Assembly (NCBI GenBank): GCA_023700805.1 | Contig: JAMPYF010000005.1 | Location: 62,001-126,000, forward strand | Source of the DNA: Sulfuritalea sp. | GTDB taxonomy: Bacteria; Pseudomonadota; Gammaproteobacteria; Burkholderiales; Rhodocyclaceae | Direction: 5' to 3' | Length of the DNA: 64,000 nucleotides | Shown: positions 18,028-27,129 of the stretch, piece by piece | Layout: every line of letters begins with the position of its first letter | Position numbering within the stretch: the stretch's first letter is position 1 | The notes under the pieces: generated by a model | What the model was told of the DNA's origin: nothing | The model's input: only the letters and a program-made list of their open reading frames with translations | Databases searched by the model: none | Program-made: the position numbers and the translations under genes

Positions 18028-19896
18028 TCAGAAGTTGTACGACACGTAGCCGCCGACAAAGTCCCTGTCCTTCAGCACTTGATGGTACTCGGACTTGCCG
18101 CCCCAGAAGGTCGTGTAGTTGACGCCGGCCTGCCACTTCGCAGGGTTCTGCACGAAGTTGACATAGAAGTTGGCCGATTTCGCACCCTCCTGCCAGAACG
18201 CCACCAGGTTGGGCGTTTCGCCCTTCAGGGCGCCCATCATGAAGATGCCGGGAATCACCTGCCAGCCGCTGATCAGCGAGCTGTCGTAGACCAGGCTGAA
18301 ATCGAACATGTAGCCGAACGAGTCCTTGCTGCCGGTGCCCTTGACCGTGGTCTTGTTGCCGTTGGCGGGCCAGGTGTACAGACCCCCGGCGATCACCTGG
18401 TCGACCGTGACCGGGCCGCCGCTGCCGTTCACCGTTCGCGTATAGATCTTGTTGGGATCGGCTTCCGGGTAGCGCGTCCAGACGAACTCGCCGAGGAAGG
18501 TGCCGGTCTGCGCGCCGACGGCATCGAGGAACCAGCCGTGATCGCCCGGCGTCAGCGCCAGGATGCCGGTGATGTGGGTCTGGTACTTCTTCATGTCGAT
18601 CCAGCCATCGCAGTCGTAGGCACCCGGGCCGACAGCCCCCGGAATGAAGTTCTGCGCCGGTCCGCCGGTTCCCGTCGGCGTGCAGGCCGAGAGCGACACC
18701 GCATCCTTCGGCCGGTAGGACAGCTCGGCGCCGACCGCCCAGTTGCCGATCGAGGTGTTGACACTGACGCCATACATTTTCCGGTTCTCCAGGAACACGT
18801 TCTCGACCGTGCCGAAGGGTGCCAGCCCGGTGTCCTTCCACCAGCGCCCATTGGGCGTCTTGTCGTGGTAGTTCATGTAGTAGAAGCCGAGATTGAGGTC
18901 GGATTCCGGCGGCGTCCAGCGCAGCGACAAGCCGTACTGCCCCGAATTCTTCGGCGTCAGGTCGGAAGTCTGCGGTACCGCAAAGGCGGTTGCCGATGCG
19001 CCGACGCCGGCAAACGCGAAGCCTGCCAGCGCCGCCTCGGCGGCGGCCAGGCTGACCCCGTTCATCCGTGCATAGGTCGGCGCGTCGATACCGTTGAGCC
19101 AGGAAAGGCCGCCGGGGCCGCCGCCGAAATCGAGATAGAGCTGCTTGTGCGATCCCTTGCCGGCGAAATCGGCAACCGACCAATAGCTGCCGACCGCGGG
19201 CAACTTGCTGCGGTTCCAACTGGTCTGGTAATAGGCCTCGAAGTTCAGGCCCTGACCCAGCCCCGTGGCAAAGCTGATGATCGGGGCGGGCAGGAACACC
19301 TCCTTCAGCTGCATCCCCGGGCTGGACAGGCGGTTGATGTCCATGGCATTGGTGGAGTTGATGCCGCCGGGCGCAAACAGGCTCTCGCCCCAGCTCACCA
19401 CCTGGTTGCCGACCCGCACCCGCGCGCGCTGCTCGCCAATGTTGAATTCCTTGCTGACCCAGAGGTCCATCAGGTTCACATCCGAGGTCATCTGCTGTTT
19501 CGCGTCGCCCAGCAGCTCGGTGCGGCGCGTCTTGTCGGCGGCGAAGTCCTGCATCCAGTTCGCCCGCGCCATGAAGGTGATGTCGGACGGTAGCTTGAGC
19601 AGCAGTTCGTGGTTGCCCTTGAGATAGGTGGTAAAGAAATCGCCCTTGTTGTAGTTCATGTTGCCGTCGTCGCCATTCGACCAGACGGCGAAATCGGCGC
19701 TGGCGCCGCAAGGCCCGGTGACATCGCCGACCAGGGAGCAGCTCTGGTTCTTCAGGCGCTTGCCGAAGCCGAAGGTGACGGTCGAATCGAATGAACCCTT
19801 GACCGAATCACCCTCGAAGGTGAAGGCCTGGGCGCCCAGCGAGTACAGCCCGGCCACCATCATCGCGGCGACGAGTCGTGTTGTCCGTGTTTTCAT
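18028..19896 (-). CDS. DUF1302 outer-membrane protein
   Basis: 622 residues with a signal peptide (AGLYSLGAQA-F) and a mature N-terminus FTFEGDSVKGSFDSTVTFGFGKR. The sequence alternates amphipathic strands and ends in the aromatic YVSYNF typical of outer-membrane beta-barrels. RVGNQVVSWGESLFAPGGIN is the hallmark region of DUF1302. The family is found with DUF1329 and RND genes in degraders of steroids and other hydrophobic compounds and is presumed to form an outer-membrane channel. Four cysteines occur, two in the N-terminal extension. Confidence 0.88.
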   Translation of the reverse strand: MKTRTTRLVAAMMVAGLYSLGAQAFTFEGDSVKGSFDSTVTFGFGKRLKNQSCSLVGDVTGPCGASADFAVWSNGDDGNMNYNKGDFFTTYLKGNHELLLKLPSDITFMARANWMQDFAADKTRRTELLGDAKQQMTSDVNLMDLWVSKEFNIGEQRARVRVGNQVVSWGESLFAPGGINSTNAMDINRLSSPGMQLKEVFLPAPIISFATGLGQGLNFEAYYQTSWNRSKLPAVGSYWSVADFAGKGSHKQLYLDFGGGPGGLSWLNGIDAPTYARMNGVSLAAAEAALAGFAFAGVGASATAFAVPQTSDLTPKNSGQYGLSLRWTPPESDLNLGFYYMNYHDKTPNGRWWKDTGLAPFGTVENVFLENRKMYGVSVNTSIGNWAVGAELSYRPKDAVSLSACTPTGTGGPAQNFIPGAVGPGAYDCDGWIDMKKYQTHITGILALTPGDHGWFLDAVGAQTGTFLGEFVWTRYPEADPNKIYTRTVNGSGGPVTVDQVIAGGLYTWPANGNKTTVKGTGSKDSFGYMFDFSLVYDSSLISGWQVIPGIFMMGALKGETPNLVAFWQEGAKSANFYVNFVQNPAKWQAGVNYTTFWGGKSEYHQVLKDRDFVGGYVSYNF

Positions 19897-19913
19897 GTCT
19901 TCTCCCTAAAGAA

Positions 19914-21305
19914 TCAACGCTCGCTGACGGCGCGCAGGTTTTCGGCCGTATAGAACTCTTTCCTGAATTTCGCGTCTTTCGACTCGACCACCCAGCGCAT
20001 GTCGCTTCCTGCGCCCAGCGGACTCTGGTCGAAGACAAAGCGCCCGCCTTCCAGCATGTTGTACTGGACGAAGGCCGGGTTGTCGCAGCTGGCGGTTTCA
20101 TAAACGGGGATCACGAAGCTCTCGCGCAGTTTCCACAACTTGCCGTTGGCGTCGAAATCCTCGGCCACGGAGATCGCCCAGCTGTCCTCGTCGAGATAGA
20201 AGGTCCGCTTCGGCACCACGTGGCGGACGCCGGCCTTGACCGTCGCTTCGACCACCCAGACGCGGTGCAGCTCGTAGCGCCGCGCCGCGGGATCGATGCC
20301 TTCCGGCTTGACTACGTCGCTGAACTTGGCCTTGGGATCGTAGATGCCGAAGGAGTTGTAGCCGACATAGATTTCCTTCTTGCCGACCAGCTTCCAGTCG
20401 AAACGGTCGATGGTGCCGTTGAACATGCGCGGCTCGTCCAGCGTGTACTGGTTCTCGAAGCCGATCTGCGGCGCGTCGTAGGAATACGAGGGCATGCGGC
20501 GAACGCGGCGCTGTCCCGGGAAATAGTAGAAGGTATCGCTGCCGACCCGGTCGGTGTAGTAGGCGATCGCCAGGGCCTGGCCCGCCAGCGCCACCGGGCT
20601 TTCATAGGCGAAGTAGGTGTAGTACTCGATGGGCGGCAGGTCGGCCAGCGAGGTCGAACCCTTGGCGCCCCACGGGAAGAAATAGGTTTGCGTGGCTCCG
20701 GCCTGAACCCAGTCGCTGCTGCCCTTGCGCGGCGAGAGCGTGATGAAGTTGCGCGCCCATTCAAAGCCGATCCCGGCGTACTTCATCTTGTAGTTCCACA
20801 TCGCCTCGGCCCCGGATTTGGGAATCGGGAAGGGGATGCCCGGCATGAAGCCTTCCTTCAGGCTCCAGCCGTCAGCGCCGAGTTTCGCCGCGGTGGCATT
20901 CTTCCTGGTGTTCTGCTCGACGAAGTCCGGGTTGGCACAGCTGCGATGCGTCGGATAGACGTCCATGCGGTAGCCCGGGGTTTGCTTGATCAGTTGCACC
21001 TGCCCCGGAGTCAGCTTGTCGGCATACTTGTCGAGATTGGCGGCGGTGATCGAGTACAGGGGTTTTTCACCCTTGTCCTTCCATGCGGCAGCGCGATTCT
21101 GGCCATGACTCCAGCCGGGGCCCTGCACCTGGCGGCCCGGCCATGCGGGTATGGAGCCGTCCTTGTTGCCGGCCTTTTCCGCACCGACGGGGGTCAAGTC
21201 CTTGCCGAGCCGCTCGGCCTCCTGGGGCGACGCCGCAAGACTTGCTCCGCAAAGCATCGCGGTCACCGCCATTGCGATCAGTTTCATGCTCTCGCTCATT
21301 GCCAT
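19914..21305 (-). CDS. DUF1329 periplasmic/outer-membrane lipid-binding-like protein
   Basis: 463 residues with a signal peptide ending near CGASLAAS. Conserved features of the family include AERLGKDLTPVGAEKAGNKDGSIPAWPG at the N-terminus, GQRRVRRMPSYSYDAP and RTFYLDEDSWAISVAEDFDANGKLW. DUF1329 is related in fold to the LolA/LolB group and accompanies DUF1302. It starts 18 bp before DUF1302 in the reading direction, so the two form a unit. Likely helps shuttle a hydrophobic ligand to or from the outer membrane (family-based inference). Confidence 0.88.
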   Translation of the reverse strand: MAMSESMKLIAMAVTAMLCGASLAASPQEAERLGKDLTPVGAEKAGNKDGSIPAWPGRQVQGPGWSHGQNRAAAWKDKGEKPLYSITAANLDKYADKLTPGQVQLIKQTPGYRMDVYPTHRSCANPDFVEQNTRKNATAAKLGADGWSLKEGFMPGIPFPIPKSGAEAMWNYKMKYAGIGFEWARNFITLSPRKGSSDWVQAGATQTYFFPWGAKGSTSLADLPPIEYYTYFAYESPVALAGQALAIAYYTDRVGSDTFYYFPGQRRVRRMPSYSYDAPQIGFENQYTLDEPRMFNGTIDRFDWKLVGKKEIYVGYNSFGIYDPKAKFSDVVKPEGIDPAARRYELHRVWVVEATVKAGVRHVVPKRTFYLDEDSWAISVAEDFDANGKLWKLRESFVIPVYETASCDNPAFVQYNMLEGGRFVFDQSPLGAGSDMRWVVESKDAKFRKEFYTAENLRAVSER

Positions 21306-21371
21306 TACTCCTCTAGGTATGGTTGTTCGTATCAGGTCGCCGCGCCATGCCGCCGCGGTTGCCAGCCACCG

Positions 21372-21836
21372 CTACTGCCCGCCGATTTGCGCCAAGACCT
21401 GCTCCCGCAGTTTGCGAACCTCTCCCGGCGGCAGCGGCTTGCCGCGAAGCGCCGCGAAGCCTTCCGCTTTCAGCGCTACCGGACTGTCGTTGAATGCGGA
21501 CAGCACATATGACGCGATGGCCGCCAGCTCATGGTCCGCAAGCGCCGCCTGGGAAGGCATGACCCCGGCAAATTTGCCGACGCGGGTTTTGATCGTGCCG
21601 GCCATTCCCGAAACCAGGACATGGGCGATGTAGGTGCGCCCCAGGTCTAGCTCCGCAACTTTCTTCAGGGCTCCAACGAGCGGCGGCGCCAGTCCCGGTA
21701 TCCCCTCGCCGTCGGCCTGGTGACAGGCCACGCAGTGCTTGCCGAATAGCTCGGCGCCCGCGGCGCCGTTGGCCTCGGCGCAGATCGGGGTGCTGCACAG
21801 GGCCAGCGCCAGCAAGAGCAGCCGCTTCTTCATCAT
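21372..21836 (-). CDS. c-type cytochrome of the amine dehydrogenase locus
   Basis: 154 residues starting MMKKRLLLLALAL. The ATG overlaps the stop of aauA (ATGA), so it is translationally coupled. It has a signal peptide, haem motif CVACH at residues 35-39, and FAGVMPS providing a likely axial Met. Length and position suggest the periplasmic acceptor that takes electrons from the amine dehydrogenase in place of amicyanin or azurin (inference from context). The C-terminal 40 residues are an unusual charged helical extension. Confidence 0.85.
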   Translation of the reverse strand: MMKKRLLLLALALCSTPICAEANGAAGAELFGKHCVACHQADGEGIPGLAPPLVGALKKVAELDLGRTYIAHVLVSGMAGTIKTRVGKFAGVMPSQAALADHELAAIASYVLSAFNDSPVALKAEGFAALRGKPLPPGEVRKLREQVLAQIGGQ

Positions 21837-22363
21837 CGCGCCCGCGGCGACTCGGCAGTTCCGACCACGGCAGCGACCGTGCAGTGGTAGTTGTTGTTGC
21901 CGTTGGCCATGCACCAGTTGACGTCGTTGTGCACACCCATGCGGTAGCCGGGTCTTTCGCCTTCATTGAAGTTGCACAGGCAGCGGCCGCAACTGGTGGC
22001 CCCGCAGCAGTCGTTGTAGCTGATCAGGTAGTCCCTGCCGTCATTCGGGTTGTGACAAGTGCCGACCCAGGTCACTTTCGATACTTCGGTTCCCGGCGGA
22101 CAGCTCGAAATAGTGCCGCCGCAGCAGGTGCACAACCAGCCGTCGAGTGCGCAGTAGCGCCAGTACTCGCAGGCGGTATCGTCATTGCGCTTGTCCTTCG
22201 GTGCCCCATGGGCCTCCCGCGCCACGCGATCGAAGGGCAGTATCGGCAGGACCAGGGCCGTGCCGACCACCGCACGGCCTATCCGCGCCAAAGCGCTGCG
22301 CCGCGAGATTCCCTGTGCCGCCATGCGCGTCTTTTGTTCGAAAAAGCTATCGAACCATTTCAC
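21833..22363 (-). CDS. aauA: Aromatic amine / methylamine dehydrogenase light chain (TTQ subunit)
   Basis: 176 residues. The N-terminus has a twin-arginine-like leader (SRRSALARIG) and a hydrophobic stretch, then a cysteine-rich domain with 14 cysteines. The tryptophans that form tryptophan tryptophylquinone correspond to Trp99 (KVTWVGTCHNP) and Trp150 (HNDVNWCMAN). They are 51 residues apart, as in known MADH and AADH light chains. Asp118 occupies the place of the conserved Asp needed for TTQ formation. VNWCMAN resembles AADH more than MADH. It needs MauD/MauE for disulfides and MauG for crosslinking, and candidates for all three are encoded nearby. Confidence 0.92.
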   Translation of the reverse strand: MKWFDSFFEQKTRMAAQGISRRSALARIGRAVVGTALVLPILPFDRVAREAHGAPKDKRNDDTACEYWRYCALDGWLCTCCGGTISSCPPGTEVSKVTWVGTCHNPNDGRDYLISYNDCCGATSCGRCLCNFNEGERPGYRMGVHNDVNWCMANGNNNYHCTVAAVVGTAESPRAR

Positions 22364-22399
22364 CTGATCTCTCCTTGGAATTTTGTCGAGCGCCGCCCA

Positions 22400-22993
22400 T
22401 CACGCCCTCTGGTCGAGGAATTCCTGGACCGAGGCGACACCCAGTTCCTTCGCCGTGAACAGGCTCTCCAGTTGTTCGCGGGAATTGACCAGGCCCTTGG
22501 CACGTATCCGCCCGTCGTCGCCGATCAGCACGGCATAAGGCAGGCGGCCGACCTTCAGCGCCATGCCCAGCTCCGTCGACAGCAGATAGGGGAAGTCGGT
22601 CAGCTTGGCCGATCGATAGAAGGCAAGATGCTCGGCAGGCTCGCCGTCGCTGGCCAGCACCACGTCGAGCCAGCCGCGTTCGCTGTGCCGCACCGAACGC
22701 AGAATCGGCAACAGCTTCTTGCAGACCGGACAGGTCGGCGAAAGAAAGAACAGCAGCTGGCTGCGTGCATTTCCCGCGCTACCTATCGCGACGCGGCTGC
22801 CGGACAGCGAGTCGATGTCCAGTTGCGGCGCGACCTCGCCGACCTTGGGCCCACTGTCGAGCATCAGCGCTCCCATCGGGGCGACGCGTTCGTAAAGGAT
22901 GCCGATCTGGCGCGCCAGGGCCAGCACCGTAACCATGAGGACCAAGACCACGGCCCACAGCAAGACGTTCGAAATCACAATCGCATCGATCAT
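22400..22993 (-). CDS. mauD: MauD-like thiol-disulfide protein for amine dehydrogenase maturation
   Basis: 197 residues with an N-terminal membrane anchor (about 8-28) and a periplasmic thioredoxin-like domain carrying the redox pair CPVC in FFLSPTCPVCKKLLP near residue 88. The cis-Pro region is RLPYAVLIGDDG. MauD is required for correct disulfides in the TTQ light chain. Directly downstream of mauE (1 bp gap) and upstream of aauA, the same order as known aau/mau clusters. Confidence 0.92.
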   Translation of the reverse strand: MIDAIVISNVLLWAVVLVLMVTVLALARQIGILYERVAPMGALMLDSGPKVGEVAPQLDIDSLSGSRVAIGSAGNARSQLLFFLSPTCPVCKKLLPILRSVRHSERGWLDVVLASDGEPAEHLAFYRSAKLTDFPYLLSTELGMALKVGRLPYAVLIGDDGRIRAKGLVNSREQLESLFTAKELGVASVQEFLDQRA

Positions 22994-22994
22994 T

Positions 22995-23561
22995 TCAGGA
23001 GTTCCTCAAAGCGCTCAGGCGTGGTTGTGTGGCCAGCAACTGACTGACCAGGGCATACAGGCCGAGCAGGGCCAGGGTGGCACAGGCCACGGTCAGGTAA
23101 TCCATCCAGACCAGGTCGCGCGGGGTGGACTCGGCGGCGATCCACGGCAGCGCGGCGAGCAGGACCAGGTTGCGCGCGACCAGCCCCCATGAGATCGACT
23201 GGTCGCCGATGCCGCCGCCGAATCCGCCGCAGCCGCATTCGATTTCGGAGTATCCCCGCAACAGGTTTATTGCCACCGCCGAGGTCACCAGAAGCAGAAG
23301 CGCGAATGCCAGCAGCGCGGCCGGCAGGCGCGTGGACTCAAACAGCAGCAGCGATCCGGCAAGCGCCTCGGCCGGCGGCAGCAGCCTGGCCATCCAGCCC
23401 ACCATGGCGGCGGGCAGCAGGCGATAGTTCTCCAGGGCCGCGGCGAAGGCCTCCTGCTCCCTCAGCTTCTGCCAGGCTCCCGACAGCAAGACAACGGCAA
23501 GCGCAGCTCCCATGGCGTGGGACAGAACCGGGTCGACCGGCAGCGGCAACGGCGTCATCAT
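22995..23561 (-). CDS. mauE: MauE-like membrane protein for amine dehydrogenase maturation
   Basis: About 188 residues from ATG at 23561; a GTG at 23573 is an alternative start. Four or five hydrophobic helices with the DoxX/MauE signature and a redox-type cysteine pair in SEIECGCGGFGG around residues 105-115. MauE works with MauD in disulfide formation of the light chain. The upstream intergenic stretch carries a C/G-rich hairpin repeat (23571-23604), which may lower read-through from aauB. Confidence 0.9.
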   Translation of the reverse strand: MMTPLPLPVDPVLSHAMGAALAVVLLSGAWQKLREQEAFAAALENYRLLPAAMVGWMARLLPPAEALAGSLLLFESTRLPAALLAFALLLLVTSAVAINLLRGYSEIECGCGGFGGGIGDQSISWGLVARNLVLLAALPWIAAESTPRDLVWMDYLTVACATLALLGLYALVSQLLATQPRLSALRNS

Positions 23562-23570
23562 TGGACTACC

Positions 23571-23604
23571 CACCCCCCTGCCCCCGCCCCAAGGGCGGGG
23601 GTGA
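23571..23604. repeat. C/G-rich hairpin repeat
   Basis: CCCCCGCCCCAAGGGCGGGGG palindrome-type element between aauB and mauE, followed by GTGACTTCGG. Similar elements are at 3965, 41911 and 53142. Confidence 0.55.
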
Positions 23605-23676
23605 CTTCGGTTCGCGAGCTGCGCTCGCTCCGTGTCGATGGCTGCGCCGCCCTTGGGGCGACCCGGCGGGCGGCGC

Positions 23677-24843
23677 TCACTGCGTATCCATGAGTGTCGG
23701 GGTTTCGCCGAAAGGACCGCCGCTGGCCAGGAACTTCATGCGTCCCTGATGCGGTGTCGCGCTGAATGCGTTCAGCATCGCCTTGGTGCCGTCGAAAGCC
23801 AGCAGGCGCGGCGCGGCGCCCTGGGTCACGGCCAGCGTCGTGGTGCCCGCCGCCGGACTGCGGGCAATGCGCTTGCCCGATGCCAGGTCGTAGGCCCAGA
23901 TTTCGTCGGCGGGATTCTTGTGGCTGCCTTCCGCGCCGTTCCTGTGCATCCCGACATAGAGGGTTCCGCTCTGTTCATGCACGGCCAGCAGCTGATAGCC
24001 GCCCGGCCGCCAGCGGCCCTTGGCATCCGCAGCCGGAACCAGCGACCAGCGCGGAGCCGGCAGTGCCACATCGCCGCCGATATCGACCGGCTGCAAATGG
24101 CCCTTGAAGGAGGCGAAGTAGTAGCGGTCGCCGATTCTTTCGCCCGACACGAACAAGGCATCGTCATCGGGATCGAAGAAGGCGGCGCTCTTCTTGCGCC
24201 CCACGACATTGCCTTTGTCATCGAGCACGACCGTGAGCATGGTGCCGTCGCCGCACAGCGACGAGAACCGGTCGGAAACGCTGGCCGGCGTATAGATCGC
24301 CCAGCAGCCCGGGGTCGCGACCTCGGTGACGAACTTGCCGGCGCTGCGATCGACGATGCTCACCGAACTGGCCGGAGTTGCGTTCTGCACGAAGATGAAG
24401 CGCCCGTTCGCGGAGCTGCGGATCAGGCCCTTGTAGGCCAGCGCCAGGGCGCGCTTGTTCGGCACGGCGATCTCCGCCTTGAGCTTGAGCGTGAGCGCGT
24501 CGTAGATGTCGATCTGGTCGAAACGCTCGCCGCGGTTCAAGCGCGCGTAATAGGTGGTCGCGACATAGATTTCCGAGCGATCCGGCGAGAGCGCCGTGTG
24601 GCCGACATAAGCGGTGCCCACCATGCCTTCCAGCTTCAGGCTGGCACCATCGATAACCATCAGCTTGCCGTCGATGATGTGCGGAAACGCCGCATCGTTG
24701 AGGTAGAGCCGATACGGGGTGGCCGCCGGCAGGTTCCTCACGGTGATGCGATCCACCGGCAACTCGGCCGCGGCGCTGGCGGCAAGGGCTGCCCACGAAC
24801 ACAGCATGCCAAACCCAAACGCAAGCAATGACCTCGCTAGCAT
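23677..24843 (-). CDS. aauB: Aromatic amine / methylamine dehydrogenase heavy chain
   Basis: 388 residues, matching the family length. A signal peptide (LAASAAA region) is followed by a seven-bladed beta-propeller sequence. Recognisable are YVGHTALSPDRSEIYVATTYYARLNRGERFDQIDIYDALTL and SLCGDGTMLTVVLDDKGNV, characteristic of the MauB/AauB heavy chain. It forms an alpha2beta2 complex with the TTQ light chain in the periplasm and oxidises primary amines to aldehydes and ammonia. First gene of the minus-strand transcript and divergent from an aldehyde dehydrogenase that could take the aldehyde. Confidence 0.92.
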   Translation of the reverse strand: MLARSLLAFGFGMLCSWAALAASAAAELPVDRITVRNLPAATPYRLYLNDAAFPHIIDGKLMVIDGASLKLEGMVGTAYVGHTALSPDRSEIYVATTYYARLNRGERFDQIDIYDALTLKLKAEIAVPNKRALALAYKGLIRSSANGRFIFVQNATPASSVSIVDRSAGKFVTEVATPGCWAIYTPASVSDRFSSLCGDGTMLTVVLDDKGNVVGRKKSAAFFDPDDDALFVSGERIGDRYYFASFKGHLQPVDIGGDVALPAPRWSLVPAADAKGRWRPGGYQLLAVHEQSGTLYVGMHRNGAEGSHKNPADEIWAYDLASGKRIARSPAAGTTTLAVTQGAAPRLLAFDGTKAMLNAFSATPHQGRMKFLASGGPFGETPTLMDTQ

Positions 24844-25276
24844 CGTCCTACTCCTCGAATGCCGTCCGGAGACCCGGACGGTGCTTTGTTCTTATCTCGA
24901 GGTTGATACTAGGTTGTGGATACTGGATACGTTATCCAATTTCGGCAATTTTCAGCCTACCGTGAACCGCCTTTTCATGTCGCACCGCAACAAGCGATTG
25001 CCCGACCCGAGCCGGGACTCGACGAGCTCGAACGATCATTTCCCGGCGGGGAAATAGACCATTTCAATTACATGGATTTAAGGGGCTGGCGCCGACGTCC
25101 GGCTCATCGGCTCGATGCGGAGCTGATTGCCGAATTGTGATAACGCCGGCGCACCAGTGTTGTTAAGGTCGCCGCACCTGTGTCCCCCGGCCGCGCGCCC
25201 ACGAGGCCTGGCGGGGGCGGCGATACGGCCAAAGCACCGAAGTCCATCCAATAACACCAACATCTGGAGATCAGCC
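24844..25276. other. Divergent promoter region of aauB and the aldehyde dehydrogenase operon
   Basis: 433 bp without a gene, less GC-rich than its surroundings in the first 250 bp. It must hold both promoters. An imperfect dyad at 24924-24938 is the only operator-like element I see. I see no regulator gene adjacent. Confidence 0.6.
24924..24938. promoter_or_regulatory. Dyad, possible operator
   Basis: TGGATACGTTATCCA, with six-base arms (TGGATA/TATCCA) around a three-base centre, 81 bp upstream of the aauB start and in the shared divergent promoter region. It resembles GntR-type operators in form, but no regulator is assigned. Confidence 0.35.
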
Positions 25277-26707
25277 ATGAAGACTTACCTGAATTTCGTC
25301 AACGGTCAGCCCGTCGCTTCGGAGAAGACCTTCGAATCCTTCAATCCCGCGACCGGCGAAGTTCTTGGCCTGGCCCCGATTTCCACGGCAGCGCAAGTAA
25401 AGTCGGCGATTGCCGCCGCCCGCGCGGCGCAACCCGCCTGGGCCGCGCGTCCCGATGGCGAGCGCAAGGCCCTGATGATGAAGCTTGCCGAGGCGATCAA
25501 GCAAAACGCGCCCTACCTTGCCGAATGGGTCACGCGCGAACAGGGCAAGCCGCTCGGCGGCGTCGGCCCCGATCAGGTGCCGGGCGCCCGCTTCGAGCTC
25601 TGGGGCTGCGAGGTGTGGACCCAGGTGCCAGCGAGCCTCGACCTGCCGGTGGACGTGGTGTTCGAGGACGATACGCGTCGTGACGAAATGCACCGCCAGC
25701 CCTTTGGCGTGGTGGCCGCCATCGCACCGTGGAACTGGCCGCTGCTGATCGCCATCTGGCAGATGATTCCCTCGATCCGCGCCGGCAATACCGTGGTCAT
25801 CAAGCCCTCCGAATACACCACCATCGGCACCCTGGAACTGGTGCGCGTGATCGGCGAGCTGTTGCCGCCGGGCGTGGTCAATACCGTCAGCGGTCCGGGC
25901 GAGGTGGGAGCCTGGCTGGCCGGCGATCCGGGCATCGACAAGATCATGTTCACCGGTTCGACCAGCACCGGCAAGAAGATCGCCGAAGCCGCGGCGCGCA
26001 ACATGGTGCCGACCACCATGGAACTCGGCGGCAACGATGCCGCGATCGTCCTGCCCGGCGCCGATCCTCAGGCCATGGCGATGGGCCTGTTCTGGGGCGC
26101 CTTCATCAACATGGGACAGACCTGCGCCGCCGCCAAGCGCCTGTACGTGCACGAATCCCTGTTCGACCAGACGGTCGCCGCGCTGAAGGAACTCGCCCAG
26201 GCGATGCCGATGGGCAACGGCATGGACGAGGGCATGGTCATGGGGCCGATTCAGAACCGCATGCAATTTGACAAGGTGGTCGACCTGGTCGACAGCGCGA
26301 AGCAGGCCGGCGCCACCATCGTCTGCGGCGGCAAGCCCAAGGATGGACCGGGCAATTTCTATCCGCTGACCCTGGTCACGGGCCTCGCAGACGGGGCAAG
26401 GCTGGTCGACGAGGAACAGTTCGGCCCGGTGCTGCCGATCATCAAGTACAGCAATGTGGACGACGCCATTGCCAGCGCCAACCGGCTGCGCGCAGGCCTC
26501 GGCGCCTCGGTCTGGTCCACTGACATCGAGGCGGCGCGGGCCGTCGCCAGCCGCATCCAGGCCGGCACGGTGTGGATCAACCAGCACGGCATGATCCACC
26601 CCATGGTGCCCTTCGGCGGCATCAAGGGCTCCGGCTACGGCGTCGAGTTCGGTGTCGACGGGCTGAAGGCGGTGACCCAGCCGCAGGTCATCAGCCTGAA
26701 GAAGTGA
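25277..26707 (+). CDS. Aldehyde dehydrogenase
   Basis: 476 residues starting MKTYLNFVNGQPV, preceded by GGAG; the frame is open 50 codons further up but without family similarity. The cofactor site APWNWPLL and KPSEYTT, the general base in ELGGNDA and the catalytic Cys in GQTCAAAK are intact. Divergent from the amine dehydrogenase, it most likely oxidises the aldehyde product to the carboxylic acid. It heads the operon that continues with cytochrome, two MauG-like proteins and the NO dismutase-like gene, though the gap to the next gene is 71 bp. Confidence 0.9.
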   Translation: MKTYLNFVNGQPVASEKTFESFNPATGEVLGLAPISTAAQVKSAIAAARAAQPAWAARPDGERKALMMKLAEAIKQNAPYLAEWVTREQGKPLGGVGPDQVPGARFELWGCEVWTQVPASLDLPVDVVFEDDTRRDEMHRQPFGVVAAIAPWNWPLLIAIWQMIPSIRAGNTVVIKPSEYTTIGTLELVRVIGELLPPGVVNTVSGPGEVGAWLAGDPGIDKIMFTGSTSTGKKIAEAAARNMVPTTMELGGNDAAIVLPGADPQAMAMGLFWGAFINMGQTCAAAKRLYVHESLFDQTVAALKELAQAMPMGNGMDEGMVMGPIQNRMQFDKVVDLVDSAKQAGATIVCGGKPKDGPGNFYPLTLVTGLADGARLVDEEQFGPVLPIIKYSNVDDAIASANRLRAGLGASVWSTDIEAARAVASRIQAGTVWINQHGMIHPMVPFGGIKGSGYGVEFGVDGLKAVTQPQVISLKK

Positions 26708-26778
26708 GCGCAACGCCGGTAGCCGCCGTGCGGCAGCTACCGGCTGCTGCGCCGGACCTGGCGAATCGGAGATCCAGC

Positions 26779-27129
26779 ATGCCGCACTTGTCGAAGGTCC
26801 GCCGGATGTTGGCCGCGGCGCTGCTGCTGGCAGCTCCCGGCGTATGCGCCGAGACTGCCGAACAAGCGGCGGCGACGCTGTATGCGCTCAATTGCATGGG
26901 TTGCCATTTCCCGCCCGAAGCGATTCGTCGCCAGGCGCCCTTCCTGGTCGGGCAGTTTGCGCATACCGAAGGCGGCCGCATGTTTTTCATTCGCGTCCCG
27001 GACAACGGCGGCAAGCCCCTAGGCAAGGAACAGAATGCCCTGCTCCTGAGCGAGATCCTGAGCTGGAAAAAGAGTTGCCCGGTGGTGATCCAGAATGCCG
27101 CTTTCCTGCAGTACACGGGCCCGCGATGA
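26779..27129 (+). CDS. Small c-type cytochrome-like protein
   Basis: 116 residues with a signal peptide (LLLAAPGVCA) and one haem motif, CMGCH, at residues 39-43. The rest (GGRMFFIRVPDNGGKPLGKEQNALLLSEILSWKKSCP) resembles no standard class I cytochrome I recognise. It overlaps the first mauG-like gene by ATGA, so it probably belongs functionally with the di-haem enzymes, for example as electron partner. Confidence 0.82.
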   Translation: MPHLSKVRRMLAAALLLAAPGVCAETAEQAAATLYALNCMGCHFPPEAIRRQAPFLVGQFAHTEGGRMFFIRVPDNGGKPLGKEQNALLLSEILSWKKSCPVVIQNAAFLQYTGPR

